Assembly: GCA_017428285.1 (NCBI GenBank) | Contig: JAFRRE010000160.1 | Span: 1 to 23,784, forward strand | Length of the DNA: 23,784 bases | Direction: 5' to 3' | From: Bacteroidales bacterium | GTDB lineage: Bacteria > Bacteroidota > Bacteroidia > Bacteroidales > F082 | The notes under the pieces: generated by a model | What the model was told of the DNA's origin: nothing | The model's input: only the letters and a program-made list of their open reading frames with translations | Database searches by the model: none | Part shown: piece after piece, positions 13,696 to 22,088 of the stretch | Position numbering within the stretch: position 1 is the stretch's first letter | Layout of the letters: each line of letters begins with the position of its first letter | Translations under genes and position numbers: made by a program

Positions 13696-14748
13696 ATGAT
13701 CATCATAGGAATCACAGGCACCCTCGGTGCGGGCAAAGGCACCATCGTCGACTACCTCGTCAAAGAGAAAGGCTTCGTACACTACTCGGTACGAGCCTAC
13801 ATCACGGAAGAATGCCAACGCCGCGGCCTCGAGGTGAACCGCGACACACTCACCATGGTGGGCAACGACCTGCGCGCCGCGCATTGCCCGAGCTACATCA
13901 CCGACCAGCTCTTCGAACGTGCCAAGGCCGAAGGCAAAAACGCTGTCATCGAGAGCGTACGTACGCCAGGCGAAATACACTCGCTGCGCGAGAAGGGTGA
14001 GTTCTATCTCTTCGCCGTCGATGCCGACAGAAAGATCCGCTACGACCGCATCTATTTACGTGGTTCGGAGACCGACCACATTGACTTCGATACCTTTGTG
14101 GCCAACGAGGAGCGCGAGATGACTGCCACCGACCCCAACAAGCAAAACCTCGGTGCGTGCATCAAGGAGGCCGACTTCGTGTTCATGAATGATGGCTCCA
14201 TTCCCCAGCTGCACCAGCAGGTGGAGAAGGTATTGACCCAGCTGCATGTCCGTCCCTCATGGGACGACTATTTCCTCAACCTGGCCGACACCGTCAGCGA
14301 GCGCGCCACCTGCAACCGTGGGCGCAGTGGCTGCGTCATCGTGAAGGACAAGCAAATCCTGGTGACAGGCTATGTAGGCTCGCCGCGCGGGCTGCCGCAT
14401 TGCGACGATGTAGGTCACCTCTTCCGCAAGACTATCCACGAGGACGGCAGTGTCACCCAACACTGCGTGCGCACCGTGCATGCTGAACAAAATGCCATCT
14501 GTCAAGCTGCCCGTCGTGGCATCGCTTTAGATGGCAGCACCTTATATTGCCGCATGACCCCTTGTCGCACCTGCGCCATGCTCATTATCAACTGCGGTAT
14601 CATGCGCGTAGTGTGCGAACGCCGCTACCACGACGGCGCCGAAACCGAGGAGATGTTCCGCACTGTGGGTATCGAACTGGTCTACAAATACGACGAGGTG
14701 CAGCAGTATGAAGGACAACGCTGCGACAATACCGACCCACTCAAATGA
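13696..14748 (+). CDS. dCMP deaminase with N-terminal P-loop nucleotide-kinase-like domain
   Basis: The 350-residue protein joins two domains. Residues 1-180 form a P-loop kinase-like module: Walker A G8-T-L-G-A-G-K14-G-T16, then E-E-C-Q-R-R-G-L-E-V, and E-S-V-R-T-P-G-E-I (about 86-94), similar to UPF0200/dephospho-CoA-kinase-like proteins. Residues 186-340 form a zinc-dependent deoxycytidylate deaminase starting R-P-S-W-D-D-Y-F, with zinc and catalytic residues H262-A-E264 and P289-C290-x-x-C293. The deaminase supplies dUMP for dTMP synthesis. The same domain order occurs in yeast Dcd1 and, more distantly, in the antiphage AvcD proteins. Both active sites look intact. The usual bacterial dCMP deaminase is about 150 residues, so the kinase half is the odd part. 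I see no promoter, so it may depend on the LOG transcript. Confidence 0.9.
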   Translation: MIIIGITGTLGAGKGTIVDYLVKEKGFVHYSVRAYITEECQRRGLEVNRDTLTMVGNDLRAAHCPSYITDQLFERAKAEGKNAVIESVRTPGEIHSLREKGEFYLFAVDADRKIRYDRIYLRGSETDHIDFDTFVANEEREMTATDPNKQNLGACIKEADFVFMNDGSIPQLHQQVEKVLTQLHVRPSWDDYFLNLADTVSERATCNRGRSGCVIVKDKQILVTGYVGSPRGLPHCDDVGHLFRKTIHEDGSVTQHCVRTVHAEQNAICQAARRGIALDGSTLYCRMTPCRTCAMLIINCGIMRVVCERRYHDGAETEEMFRTVGIELVYKYDEVQQYEGQRCDNTDPLK

Positions 14749-14770
14749 CAACGACTTAAAACATAATCCC

Positions 14771-16333
14771 ATGAAAAAACATATATTCCTTTTGCTAGCC
14801 ATAGCATGCTTAATACCTTGCACCATGCAAGCACAACAGCAATCCCCACGTGACATGTGGGACTTCGTGAACTCCTTCGTGTGCTCCACAGGCCGCCAAC
14901 ACGGCGTGGTTTACGACGGAGAACACATCTATACCAGTGCCTGGGGCAAGTCTTCATCGGTGCTGTCGATGTTCTACAAATACGACCTTAATGGCAACCT
15001 CATTGAAGAATTCGACGTTCCTGGAATCGAAAACTCCGATAACTACATGCGCGACATGACCTATGACGGACAGTATGTCTATGGCTGTGATGCCCATTCC
15101 AGCACAATTTGGTGTTACGACCTTCGCAACAAGACTCTTGTCGGGCAGATTAACACAACTTTAAGCGAGCTGGGCATTTGCACCTACGATCCCGTTTACG
15201 ACGCCTTTTGGGTGGGCGAGAGAGCCACAGGTAGCAGTCCCAACCTCCATCTCGACCTCAAGCTTGTCGACCGCAACGGCAACGTCATTAGGACTGCGAC
15301 AGCACACAACCTCGGCGGACATACCGTGCATGGCACTGGCTATTTCACTGATGAGAACGGTGCAGCTCACATATACCTGTTTGCCGTAGAAGGCTTCACT
15401 GCCCATGTCTTTGACTACAACATCGAAGCCGACAGCATGGATCCCAACTACATCTTCGACTTCTCTGTCACACCTGGCTGGGGAGCGGCAAGCAGTGCGG
15501 GCGGTGCCTTCATCGGCGAATGCGACGGCTCAATCTACTTCTTCGGCGATGTGGACAGGAGCCCCAACCTCATCGGCATCTATGCCTTGGGCAACTACAC
15601 TCCCACGCCTCCCACACCACCTGAGGGCGACATCTTCTTCGATTTCAACGACGGCATCATGCAGTGGACCACCATCGACGGTGACGGTGACGGATACAAC
15701 TGGGAGATGCGCCAAAACTGGGGCAACAACGAAAATCCGTTTAGCGTGACCTCGGCATCGTATGATGACTTCAACGGAATCTCTCTGCATCCCAGAAACT
15801 TTTTGGTAAGCCCTTACAAACTTGATTGCGAAGAGATTTCTTTCATCGCTTGCGCACAAGACGTTACACATCCTGCCGAGCACTTCGGCGTGGCCGTCTC
15901 GACAGAAGGCAACACCAACGCCGACGACTTCACCATCGTGTGGGAAACCGACATGAGCGCAAAAGCGGCCGGTGCATGGCATTACTATAACGTTGACCTC
16001 AGAGCTTACCAAGGACAGGACATCTATGTGGCCATAGTCCACTTCAACTGTTCCAACCAATTCATGCTGAACATTGATGATGTCACGCTATACAGGACCT
16101 ATGACGGCCTGGCCGACAACAAAACAACGCTGCTTTCGGTCTATCCCAACCCCTCTAATGGCACCGTTGCTATTGAAGGTACAGGTAAACTCTTTGTTAC
16201 AAACGCCCTTGGTCAGCAGATGCTCACCCGTGACATCGAAAACCAAACAACACTGGCTTTGCCTGTCGGATTGTATTTTATCCGTTTGGAAAGCGAAAAG
16301 GGTGTTTCCGTGAACAAACTTGTGGTGAAGTAA
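14771..16333 (+). CDS. Secreted T9SS cargo protein with beta-propeller-like region and cleaved-adhesin domain
   Basis: The protein has 520 residues from ATG 14771. An in-frame upstream ATG at 14708 would overlap the deaminase and bury the signal peptide. It begins with a signal peptide (M-K-K-H-I-F-L-L-L-A-I-A, cleavage near A-Q-A-Q). The first half (about 25-275) has repeated aromatic/Gly-rich strands that resemble a WD/PQQ-like propeller. Residues about 285-445 look like a cleaved-adhesin / choice-of-anchor-J beta sandwich (F-F-D-F-N-D-G, then L-V-S-P-Y-K-L, then I-D-D-V-T-L-Y). The last about 75 residues are a type IX secretion C-terminal domain (V-Y-P-N-P-S-N-G ... G-L-Y-F-I-R-L ... K-L-V-V-K). 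It is therefore exported and probably attached to the cell surface. The ligand is unknown. It starts 22 bp after the deaminase. Confidence 0.88.
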   Translation: MKKHIFLLLAIACLIPCTMQAQQQSPRDMWDFVNSFVCSTGRQHGVVYDGEHIYTSAWGKSSSVLSMFYKYDLNGNLIEEFDVPGIENSDNYMRDMTYDGQYVYGCDAHSSTIWCYDLRNKTLVGQINTTLSELGICTYDPVYDAFWVGERATGSSPNLHLDLKLVDRNGNVIRTATAHNLGGHTVHGTGYFTDENGAAHIYLFAVEGFTAHVFDYNIEADSMDPNYIFDFSVTPGWGAASSAGGAFIGECDGSIYFFGDVDRSPNLIGIYALGNYTPTPPTPPEGDIFFDFNDGIMQWTTIDGDGDGYNWEMRQNWGNNENPFSVTSASYDDFNGISLHPRNFLVSPYKLDCEEISFIACAQDVTHPAEHFGVAVSTEGNTNADDFTIVWETDMSAKAAGAWHYYNVDLRAYQGQDIYVAIVHFNCSNQFMLNIDDVTLYRTYDGLADNKTTLLSVYPNPSNGTVAIEGTGKLFVTNALGQQMLTRDIENQTTLALPVGLYFIRLESEKGVSVNKLVVK

Positions 16334-16356
16334 TCCACACCAAAATAAAAATAATG

Positions 16357-16388
16357 AAGTAGAGACGTAGCGCGCTACGTCTCTACTT
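16357..16388. terminator. Perfect 32-bp palindrome, probable bidirectional terminator
   Basis: Two 16-base arms (AAGTAGAGACGTAGCG and its exact complement) meet without a spacer, and a T-run follows on the plus strand (16387-16392). It lies between convergent genes and is well suited to stop transcription from the secreted-protein gene. A short A-run (16341-16352) on the other side would serve minus-strand transcripts weakly. The element overlaps the last codons and the stop of the NhaC gene. The core also resembles a dispersed palindromic repeat. Confidence 0.75.
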
Positions 16389-18039
16389 TTTTACCTACCA
16401 ATCGAACAATCAGCCAAAGCACCACAAAACCCATCAAAAACGCCGCCCACGAGGGCAAACCCAAAGCCGTGGGCAACACACCCAACAGCACCGCAACACC
16501 ACCTACCGTAAGAGCGTATGGCATTTGCGTCTTGACATGCTGCAAGTGATTGCAACTTGAGGCCAAGGAACTCATAATGGTCGTATCGGAAATCGGGCTG
16601 CAGTGGTCGCCCATGACGGAACCAGCCAGCACCGAAGCCACCACATTATAGAACAGCGGCATGCTTGCCTCCACCGACATACCTTGTTCCTGACATAACA
16701 GCCATGAGGATGGTAGAATCAAAGGATAGAGGATGGCCATCGTGCCCCAAGAAGTACCAGTCGAGAAGCCTATCAAGGCAGCCAAGACAAATGTCAACAC
16801 GGGCACTACCATTGGCGACAGCGACCACTGCACCAACAGCTGCGAGACAAACTCAGCCGTATGCATATCTTTGGTTACCAATGCGATGGACCAAGCCATT
16901 GTCAAAATCAGCACCGCATTGAACATCGACTTAAAGCCCTCCACCATCTCTTCCATAATCTTAGCAAAGGTCAAATTACCTCGCAACAAGGTCATCACAA
17001 TAGCCGTGAGCAGCGAAGCCAATGAAGCCCAAAGCAGGGCTTTGTAGGAATTGGCCGCCCCGATGGTCGATGAGAGTTTGGAGAAGAAGCCTGTCCCTGC
17101 CTCATTCCAGATTGAAGCATCATAACCCGTGGCAATGAGTCCAATGATAGTGCCAAAAATCAGCACGAGCAATGGAATCAAGGCATCGATGATATGCGCG
17201 GGTTTCGACACGCTGTTTGCCATTTCCGTCTCCATCGCCGAAGTCATGCGAGCCTTGCGTTCCGCCTTCAGCATAGAGCCAAAGTCGCGGCCACTGAGGA
17301 TAATCATCAGCACAAAGCCAAGGGTGAGGAAAGGATAAAAGCTATAGGCCAAAGAATGGAAGAACACCGAATAAGCTGAGGCTTCCAAGCCAATGGCGCT
17401 GATACCATCTTGAATATAACTCAGCTCTGCACCAATCCAGGTGGTGACAAACGCTACAGCCACGACTGGAGCTGAAGTGGAGTCAACGATATAGGCCAGT
17501 TTCTCGCGCGAAACCTTCAGCTTGTCGGCGATGGGGCGCATGGTATTGCCCACCACGAGCGTGTTGGAATAGTCGTCGAAGAAGATGCAGAGATCCATGA
17601 AGAAGGTCATCAGCTGACCCGAGCGCGGTCCCCGTGCTCGTCGCGATAGCCAGTTGACCACGCCCTGCATGCCACCGTTGGCCGTGATGATGCGCACCAT
17701 GCCGCCAATCATCATGGTGAAAACGACAATCGTCACATGGTCGGCATCGAAGAGTGAGCCTACAACATAGGTATCAACCACGCGCAGCAGTCCACCGCCT
17801 AAGGCTGAGGCAGGACTCCCTCCGCCATACAAGGCCATCAGGAAGGTACCCGTCAGGATGCCGACAAACAGCGATGAAATCACCTCCTTTATTAATAAGG
17901 CCATCACGATGGCTACCAAAGGCGGCAAAATTGACATCCACAGCGGCATCGTACCAGCCACAGGACCAAAAACATACAGTAGCACAATGCCCATTATCAA
18001 GGCAAGCAGCACTACCAAAACACTCCATTTCTTCTTCAT
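16375..18039 (-). CDS. NhaC-family Na+/H+ antiporter
   Basis: The protein has 554 residues with start ATG at 18039 (M-K-K-K-W-S-V-L). A TTG seven codons upstream is less likely because it lies in the promoter box. About a dozen hydrophobic segments are visible, with the NhaC-type signature F-F-D-D-Y-S-N-T-L-V-V-G-N in the first half and M-G-D-H-C-S-P-I-S-D-T-T near the C-terminus. The family exchanges sodium for protons, or an amino acid/organic acid in some members, at the inner membrane. The exact substrate cannot be read here. The last codons and TAG stop lie in one arm of the 32-bp palindrome, which suggests that the repeat inserted at or created this gene end. Confidence 0.9.
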   Translation of the reverse strand: MKKKWSVLVVLLALIMGIVLLYVFGPVAGTMPLWMSILPPLVAIVMALLIKEVISSLFVGILTGTFLMALYGGGSPASALGGGLLRVVDTYVVGSLFDADHVTIVVFTMMIGGMVRIITANGGMQGVVNWLSRRARGPRSGQLMTFFMDLCIFFDDYSNTLVVGNTMRPIADKLKVSREKLAYIVDSTSAPVVAVAFVTTWIGAELSYIQDGISAIGLEASAYSVFFHSLAYSFYPFLTLGFVLMIILSGRDFGSMLKAERKARMTSAMETEMANSVSKPAHIIDALIPLLVLIFGTIIGLIATGYDASIWNEAGTGFFSKLSSTIGAANSYKALLWASLASLLTAIVMTLLRGNLTFAKIMEEMVEGFKSMFNAVLILTMAWSIALVTKDMHTAEFVSQLLVQWSLSPMVVPVLTFVLAALIGFSTGTSWGTMAILYPLILPSSWLLCQEQGMSVEASMPLFYNVVASVLAGSVMGDHCSPISDTTIMSSLASSCNHLQHVKTQMPYALTVGGVAVLLGVLPTALGLPSWAAFLMGFVVLWLIVRLVGKKVET

Positions 18040-18057
18040 AATGCGCAAAACGAGGCT

Positions 18058-18065
18058 CAAAAATA
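18058..18065 (-). promoter_or_regulatory. -7 box (TATTTTTG) ahead of the NhaC gene
   Basis: Read on the minus strand this is TATTTTTG, a match to TAnnTTTG, 19 bases before the ATG. No clear -33 box stands at the right distance, so confidence is low. Confidence 0.4.
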
Positions 18066-18108
18066 CAATTTTTTGCAGAAAAATCGTTTAATCAAAACAA
18101 TTTGGTCT

Positions 18109-18116
18109 TATTTTTG
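18109..18116 (+). promoter_or_regulatory. -7 box (TATTTTTG) ahead of the lipoprotein cluster
   Basis: This is a TATTTTTG match to TAnnTTTG. A good -33 box is not seen at 19-21 bases. If used, the transcript would carry a leader of over 100 nt containing the inverted repeat at 18134-18210. Confidence 0.35.
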
Positions 18117-18133
18117 CACTTTAAAATAGTTTA

Positions 18134-18210
18134 GGTCCCTGAGCCCGTCGAAGGGCCGACCATAGAATGACGGTGCTTCGATATTTCGACGAGCTCAATA
18201 CTCAGCAACC
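18134..18210. repeat. REP-like inverted repeat (CCTGAGCCCGTCGAAG family)
   Basis: The left part (GGTCCCTGAGCCCGTCGAAG, 18134-18153) is matched imperfectly by the right part (GCTTCGATATTTCGACGAGC, 18175-18194, and CTCAGCAACC, 18201-18210). The pattern resembles a dispersed intergenic palindrome that I recall from many bacterial genomes. It lies in the presumed leader of the lipoprotein gene and encodes nothing. Confidence 0.7.
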
Positions 18211-18236
18211 TACTTTAATAACTAAATACTCTAATT

Positions 18237-18758
18237 ATGAAAAAAGGAATCATTATCGCCTTGTGCAGCCTTGCAGTCCTCTTTACCGCCTGCAAAAAAC
18301 CCGTAGAACCTACGCCCGAGCCTGTTGACTACACCCCTAATTATGTCGGCAACTACCTCGGTCAGTTCACACTCACCATCACATCGATGAACAACCAACC
18401 ACAAACCTTAAGCTTCCCCATCGAAAACATCGGGATGGAGATTGCAAAAGCGGAACAATTCAACGCCATCACGGCCACAGTGACAGTCGATAACGAATCG
18501 CACCAAACCGCAGGCACGGCCTCTGAAGAGAAAGCCGACTTCGAAACCGTTCGACTTGTCATCGACAAACCCGACCAAAACTATTATTTCAGTTTGGACC
18601 TCAAGATGGAAGGCACAAAAGCTGAAAGCGACACCTTGAACATCGTAGGCTCCTTTATGGGCAACGGCAAAGCCACCTTCCCCACCCCACAAGGACCTGT
18701 AGAACAGATTTTTGAAGAAGTCTCGGGATCGATAAACGGAAAATTGGCAAAACAATAA
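18237..18758 (+). CDS. Small exported lipoprotein of unknown function
   Basis: This is a 173-residue protein with a classic lipoprotein signal (M-K-K-G-I-I-I-A-L-C-S-L-A-V-L-F-T-A-C), cysteine at residue 19, followed by a short Pro/Glu-rich linker. The mature part (about 35-173) is a beta-rich domain beginning Y-V-G-N-Y-L-G-Q-F-T and ending V-S-G-S-I-N-G-K-L-A-K-Q. It has no enzymatic motif. The same layout recurs in the C-terminal half of the next gene, so the two are probably paralogues. It should be anchored to the outer or inner membrane through its lipid. The downstream gene follows after 17 bp, suggesting one operon. Confidence 0.8.
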   Translation: MKKGIIIALCSLAVLFTACKKPVEPTPEPVDYTPNYVGNYLGQFTLTITSMNNQPQTLSFPIENIGMEIAKAEQFNAITATVTVDNESHQTAGTASEEKADFETVRLVIDKPDQNYYFSLDLKMEGTKAESDTLNIVGSFMGNGKATFPTPQGPVEQIFEEVSGSINGKLAKQ

Positions 18759-18775
18759 TAAAAACACCTATCATC

Positions 18776-19624
18776 ATGAAAAAAAACATTTTATTCCTGG
18801 CTTGCTGCATCGGTCTGATGCTCTTTGCAAGCTGCAAGAAAGACCCTATTGCTCCCACCATTAGCTTAATACAAGGCGAGGGCTATCTTACCGAAAACGC
18901 CCAAGTGTATTCGGGTGACGAGATTATGGTCGGTTTCTCCTGCACAGGTGAGAGCTTGACCAAAATCGAAATCGTACTGTCGCAAAACGGCACTATCTTG
19001 GACAGTTATACCGAAGACTGCACCAGCCAAAAGAACGAACCAGTGCCTCCTTACCACTGCGAACACAGTTTTACCATTGAGGCCATAGGCACTGTCAACA
19101 TCAAAGGCATCGTGACCGATGTCAACGGGCTGACAGCATCGAAAAACTTTGACATCCACTTCAACGAGAAACCCAACGCGAAGTTTATCGGACATTACGA
19201 AGGCGATGCCCTATTTACTGGAATCATGAAAGCCGAAATGACGGGCTTTGATCCTATAGAGCAGGAAGTCACCGATAGGGCCATTCCAGTCATACTCGAC
19301 CTTAGAGATGGCGAAACCATGACCGAAGTGATTGGCAATTGCAAAATCAACGACCAAGAGATGGAAATCAAAGGCACGGTCGAAGGCAATACTGTGACCT
19401 TCGAAGCAGTCAACACAACGGTCTCCTACAACTATGATTTTAACGGGTTCAACATCCCACTTGAGATGAGTATCACCTATGCTGTGACTGGCATACTTGA
19501 AAATGAGACATTGGCACTCGACGGCACCTGCAATGGCGAGGGAGAAATCCATTATCCTCTCTTCAACATCAATGGTGCCACTTCCCTTGACGGCACCATC
19601 GGCGGCAGCCTGACAAAGCAATAA
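18776..19624 (+). CDS. Exported lipoprotein with Ig-like N-terminal domain and repeated C-terminal domain
   Basis: The 282-residue protein has a lipoprotein signal ending L-M-L-F-A-S-C (Cys 21). Residues about 28-130 have an Ig/PKD-like beta pattern (D-E-I-M-V-G-F, then V-N-I-K-G-I-V-T-D-V-N-G). From about 137 to the end (F-I-G-H-Y-E-G-D-A-L-F, then I-G-G-S-L-T-K-Q) it resembles the mature part of the preceding lipoprotein. No catalytic residues are apparent. Together with its neighbours it looks like part of a small surface or periplasmic assembly of unknown purpose. The next gene starts 23 bp downstream. Confidence 0.8.
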   Translation: MKKNILFLACCIGLMLFASCKKDPIAPTISLIQGEGYLTENAQVYSGDEIMVGFSCTGESLTKIEIVLSQNGTILDSYTEDCTSQKNEPVPPYHCEHSFTIEAIGTVNIKGIVTDVNGLTASKNFDIHFNEKPNAKFIGHYEGDALFTGIMKAEMTGFDPIEQEVTDRAIPVILDLRDGETMTEVIGNCKINDQEMEIKGTVEGNTVTFEAVNTTVSYNYDFNGFNIPLEMSITYAVTGILENETLALDGTCNGEGEIHYPLFNINGATSLDGTIGGSLTKQ

Positions 19625-19647
19625 CCACATCTTGAACTACGCTCATC

Positions 19648-21867
19648 ATGCAATTAATAGTTCCACATAGAAGCATTGCGGCCTTCGCCGTGATGCTTCT
19701 TTTGCTTGTAGCGGGTGTCGGTTGCAAGCGCACCGACGGTGTGGACCTGCTCTCGATGAACCTCGAACAATACGAGCCTGTGGAAGAGTTTGCCAAGGCC
19801 TACGAAGCCCTCAACAGCCAAGAGCAACTGCAATCCGACGCACCCTACGACCTGGAACAGACCATCCGCGTCGTCAATGCGATGGAACTGGCTCAGATGC
19901 ATGCTGAGAGCTTCGACGACTTCCTCGACTACATGGCTAAGCAGGACTACACGGGTGTAGCCCCAGACGTGTTGGAGGCCAAGCGCAAACTGTTTCCACT
20001 ACTGGAATACACCTACAAGTTGCAGCAACAAGACGAGCAGTTGGGTGACATCTGGATGCTGATGCGTAGCGTGGCTCGCGGCGGCGAGAGCCTGATGGAC
20101 GATACCTCCCTCGTTGAACTGATCATGATGATGCATAGCGATATCTTCGCCCTCTTCCACTTGGCTACGGGAGGCGACGTCGAAAAAAGCCTCAACGAAG
20201 CCTTCGAACAATACGAAAAAGATGTCAAGCTGAAAGCTCAGGTGCGTGAAGACCTCGACCGCCTGCGCGAGTCGTACCGCAACTACTTGGAATACTACGT
20301 GCCCATTTACAAGAAATATATGGGTGAGTACGATGCCCTGTGCGTAGAGAAAGACCAAGCTTATTTCGACCTCTATGGCGGCAGGGCTGACGACGCCTTG
20401 CAGCATACCCAAAACATCCTCGACAAATATCCCGACAACGCCGAAGCCATGCTTTTGCAGTCGATGGGACTCATTTTGGAAAGCGCTTCCGAAACCCAGC
20501 CCATACCCAGCATCAGCATGAACGACATCGAAACCGGGCAGCCACTTCCTGACCATGAAGAAGAAGAACGTCCCCAATTGCCGATGAGCGTAAAGCAACG
20601 CGAGGCCAGCGATATGCTGAAACGCTACACTGAACTCTATCCTACCCGCACTGCTCCGGCACTCATGCTCGAAGGATTGCTCTATCAACAGTTAGGAGAC
20701 CAAAACACCGCCATGTTGCGCTTTCATCAAGCTTCGGTGGAATACCCGCGTCAGGCAGAGCGACTTACCGACATGCTCGATGCCTACAATATGCGCACCT
20801 ACTTGACCAAGACCCCTGAGGGACAATACCTGCGCCGCCTCTATGCCTCCACCATGGAAGGCTACGGCTTGTTCAGCCCCAACCTGCAGAAAGCGCGCTA
20901 CTATGCCAACCAAGGCGACATGGAAGAAAGCCGCAAGGAAATCTTCAACCACTTCTTCCGCCGTGGCAACCAAGGCATCTACGACGAACTGCTCTCCGAC
21001 ATGCAATTCTGTGAGGAAAACCTCTACGGGCCTTTCAAGAGTCTGCTCATCGAACAGTCGTACATCGATGTCAGCGTCGAGCCCACATCAAGTTGGCTGT
21101 TTTGGAAAGACAAGAGCGAAGTGCACGTCAGCCTAAGCAACCGCTCCGACCTGAGGCTCGAGAACGTGCGCGTCTTCCTCTGCATCCACTACACCGACAT
21201 GTATAAAGACGAATACGATGTGGTGAAAGTGCCTAAGACCTTAAACATCATCGAACCTCGTTCCACCGCCGACTTGGAAACCGTCGAACTGAAATACAAG
21301 GACAAAAACTATGATGACATCACGCGCATTCGCGCCATTGCCATGACTGATGACCGCATCTGCTGGATTGATGAGGTGAAATACAAAGAGGCCAAGGCCC
21401 TTGCACCCAACCGTGGCGACAACAGCAACCTCAACCAATGGCAACAGCGCGACCGCGAGGAATATCTCAGCAACTATTCACTGGAACCTCTGAAACTACA
21501 AAAAGCTTTGCGCACAGGCATCACCGTGCTGCCTCCCGAGGTCGACCCGACCGAAGAGAAAAGCGCCTGGAAATCCATCAAGGGCTGGGTCAGCCACCCC
21601 GACAACACACTCAACATCGAGTTGCCGCGCACCCTCGTGATGGCCGACCCCGTGTTCTCCATCAGACCCTTGGATGCCAATGATGCGCTACAGCCCGATG
21701 AGAACTACCTCTCAGGCACGTCCATCCACCTGCACTTCGACTACGAGCCCGAGTTAGACGAGGTCTTGCCTCTTTACATCTACACTGAGGCCGCCGACTT
21801 TAGGGTCGACATCCTCTATCGTGGGAAGGACTCAACTGTGCAGGCTGTGGCTATACTTAGGCAATAG
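19648..21867 (+). CDS. Large exported TPR-like protein, function unknown
   Basis: The 739-residue protein has an N-terminal signal segment (about 8-25) with a cysteine at 26. The residues before it (A-G-V-G-C) are only a weak lipobox, so lipidation is uncertain. The middle (about 40-480) is almost all helical, with TPR-like pairs such as D-D-A-L-Q-H-T-Q-N-I-L-D-K-Y-P-D-N-A-E-A and a second at L-Y-Q-Q-L-G-D-Q-N-T-A-M-L-R-F. The C-terminal third (about 480-739) is beta-rich (for example V-S-L-S-N-R-S-D-L-R-L-E-N-V). I do not recognise a named family. It is the last gene of the lipoprotein cluster and could be a periplasmic scaffold. Confidence 0.8.
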   Translation: MQLIVPHRSIAAFAVMLLLLVAGVGCKRTDGVDLLSMNLEQYEPVEEFAKAYEALNSQEQLQSDAPYDLEQTIRVVNAMELAQMHAESFDDFLDYMAKQDYTGVAPDVLEAKRKLFPLLEYTYKLQQQDEQLGDIWMLMRSVARGGESLMDDTSLVELIMMMHSDIFALFHLATGGDVEKSLNEAFEQYEKDVKLKAQVREDLDRLRESYRNYLEYYVPIYKKYMGEYDALCVEKDQAYFDLYGGRADDALQHTQNILDKYPDNAEAMLLQSMGLILESASETQPIPSISMNDIETGQPLPDHEEEERPQLPMSVKQREASDMLKRYTELYPTRTAPALMLEGLLYQQLGDQNTAMLRFHQASVEYPRQAERLTDMLDAYNMRTYLTKTPEGQYLRRLYASTMEGYGLFSPNLQKARYYANQGDMEESRKEIFNHFFRRGNQGIYDELLSDMQFCEENLYGPFKSLLIEQSYIDVSVEPTSSWLFWKDKSEVHVSLSNRSDLRLENVRVFLCIHYTDMYKDEYDVVKVPKTLNIIEPRSTADLETVELKYKDKNYDDITRIRAIAMTDDRICWIDEVKYKEAKALAPNRGDNSNLNQWQQRDREEYLSNYSLEPLKLQKALRTGITVLPPEVDPTEEKSAWKSIKGWVSHPDNTLNIELPRTLVMADPVFSIRPLDANDALQPDENYLSGTSIHLHFDYEPELDEVLPLYIYTEAADFRVDILYRGKDSTVQAVAILRQ

Positions 21868-22088
21868 TATAGGCCGTGTGTCGGAGACACACCATTCTAT
21901 TTACCCCACATATAGTGTGGGGGAGGACACCCATCGAGGTATCTCTATGGCGTGTCGGAGACAAGCTACTGGAGTGTGTAGAGCCTGTATGGCAGACTCA
22001 TACTGATGTGACAGAGTGGGACTGCTCCTATGACCCCACACTGCAGTGTGGGAAATGAAAAAAGGATGGTCGTGACCATCCTTCTCAT
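21868..22088. repeat. Hairpin-rich intergenic spacer
   Basis: This gene-free stretch holds several hairpins: GTGTGTC-gga-GACACAC at 21876-21892, CCCCACA-tatag-TGTGGGG at 21904-21922, a partial second GTGTCGGAGACA near 21952-21963, and a perfect 18-base palindrome (CCCACACTGCAGTGTGGG) at 22035-22052. The two CCCCACA elements and the two GTGTCGGAGACA elements are copies of each other, so a two-part unit appears to be duplicated. Short reading frames here run through the palindromes and are not convincing genes. Confidence 0.75.
22058..22083 (-). terminator. Intrinsic terminator of the initiator tRNA
   Basis: On the minus strand a GC-containing stem (AAGGATGG/CCATCCTT with loop near 22070-22075) is followed directly by six T residues (A-run 22058-22063 on the plus strand). 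It starts 5 bases after the tRNA CCA end, the expected position. Confidence 0.85.
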
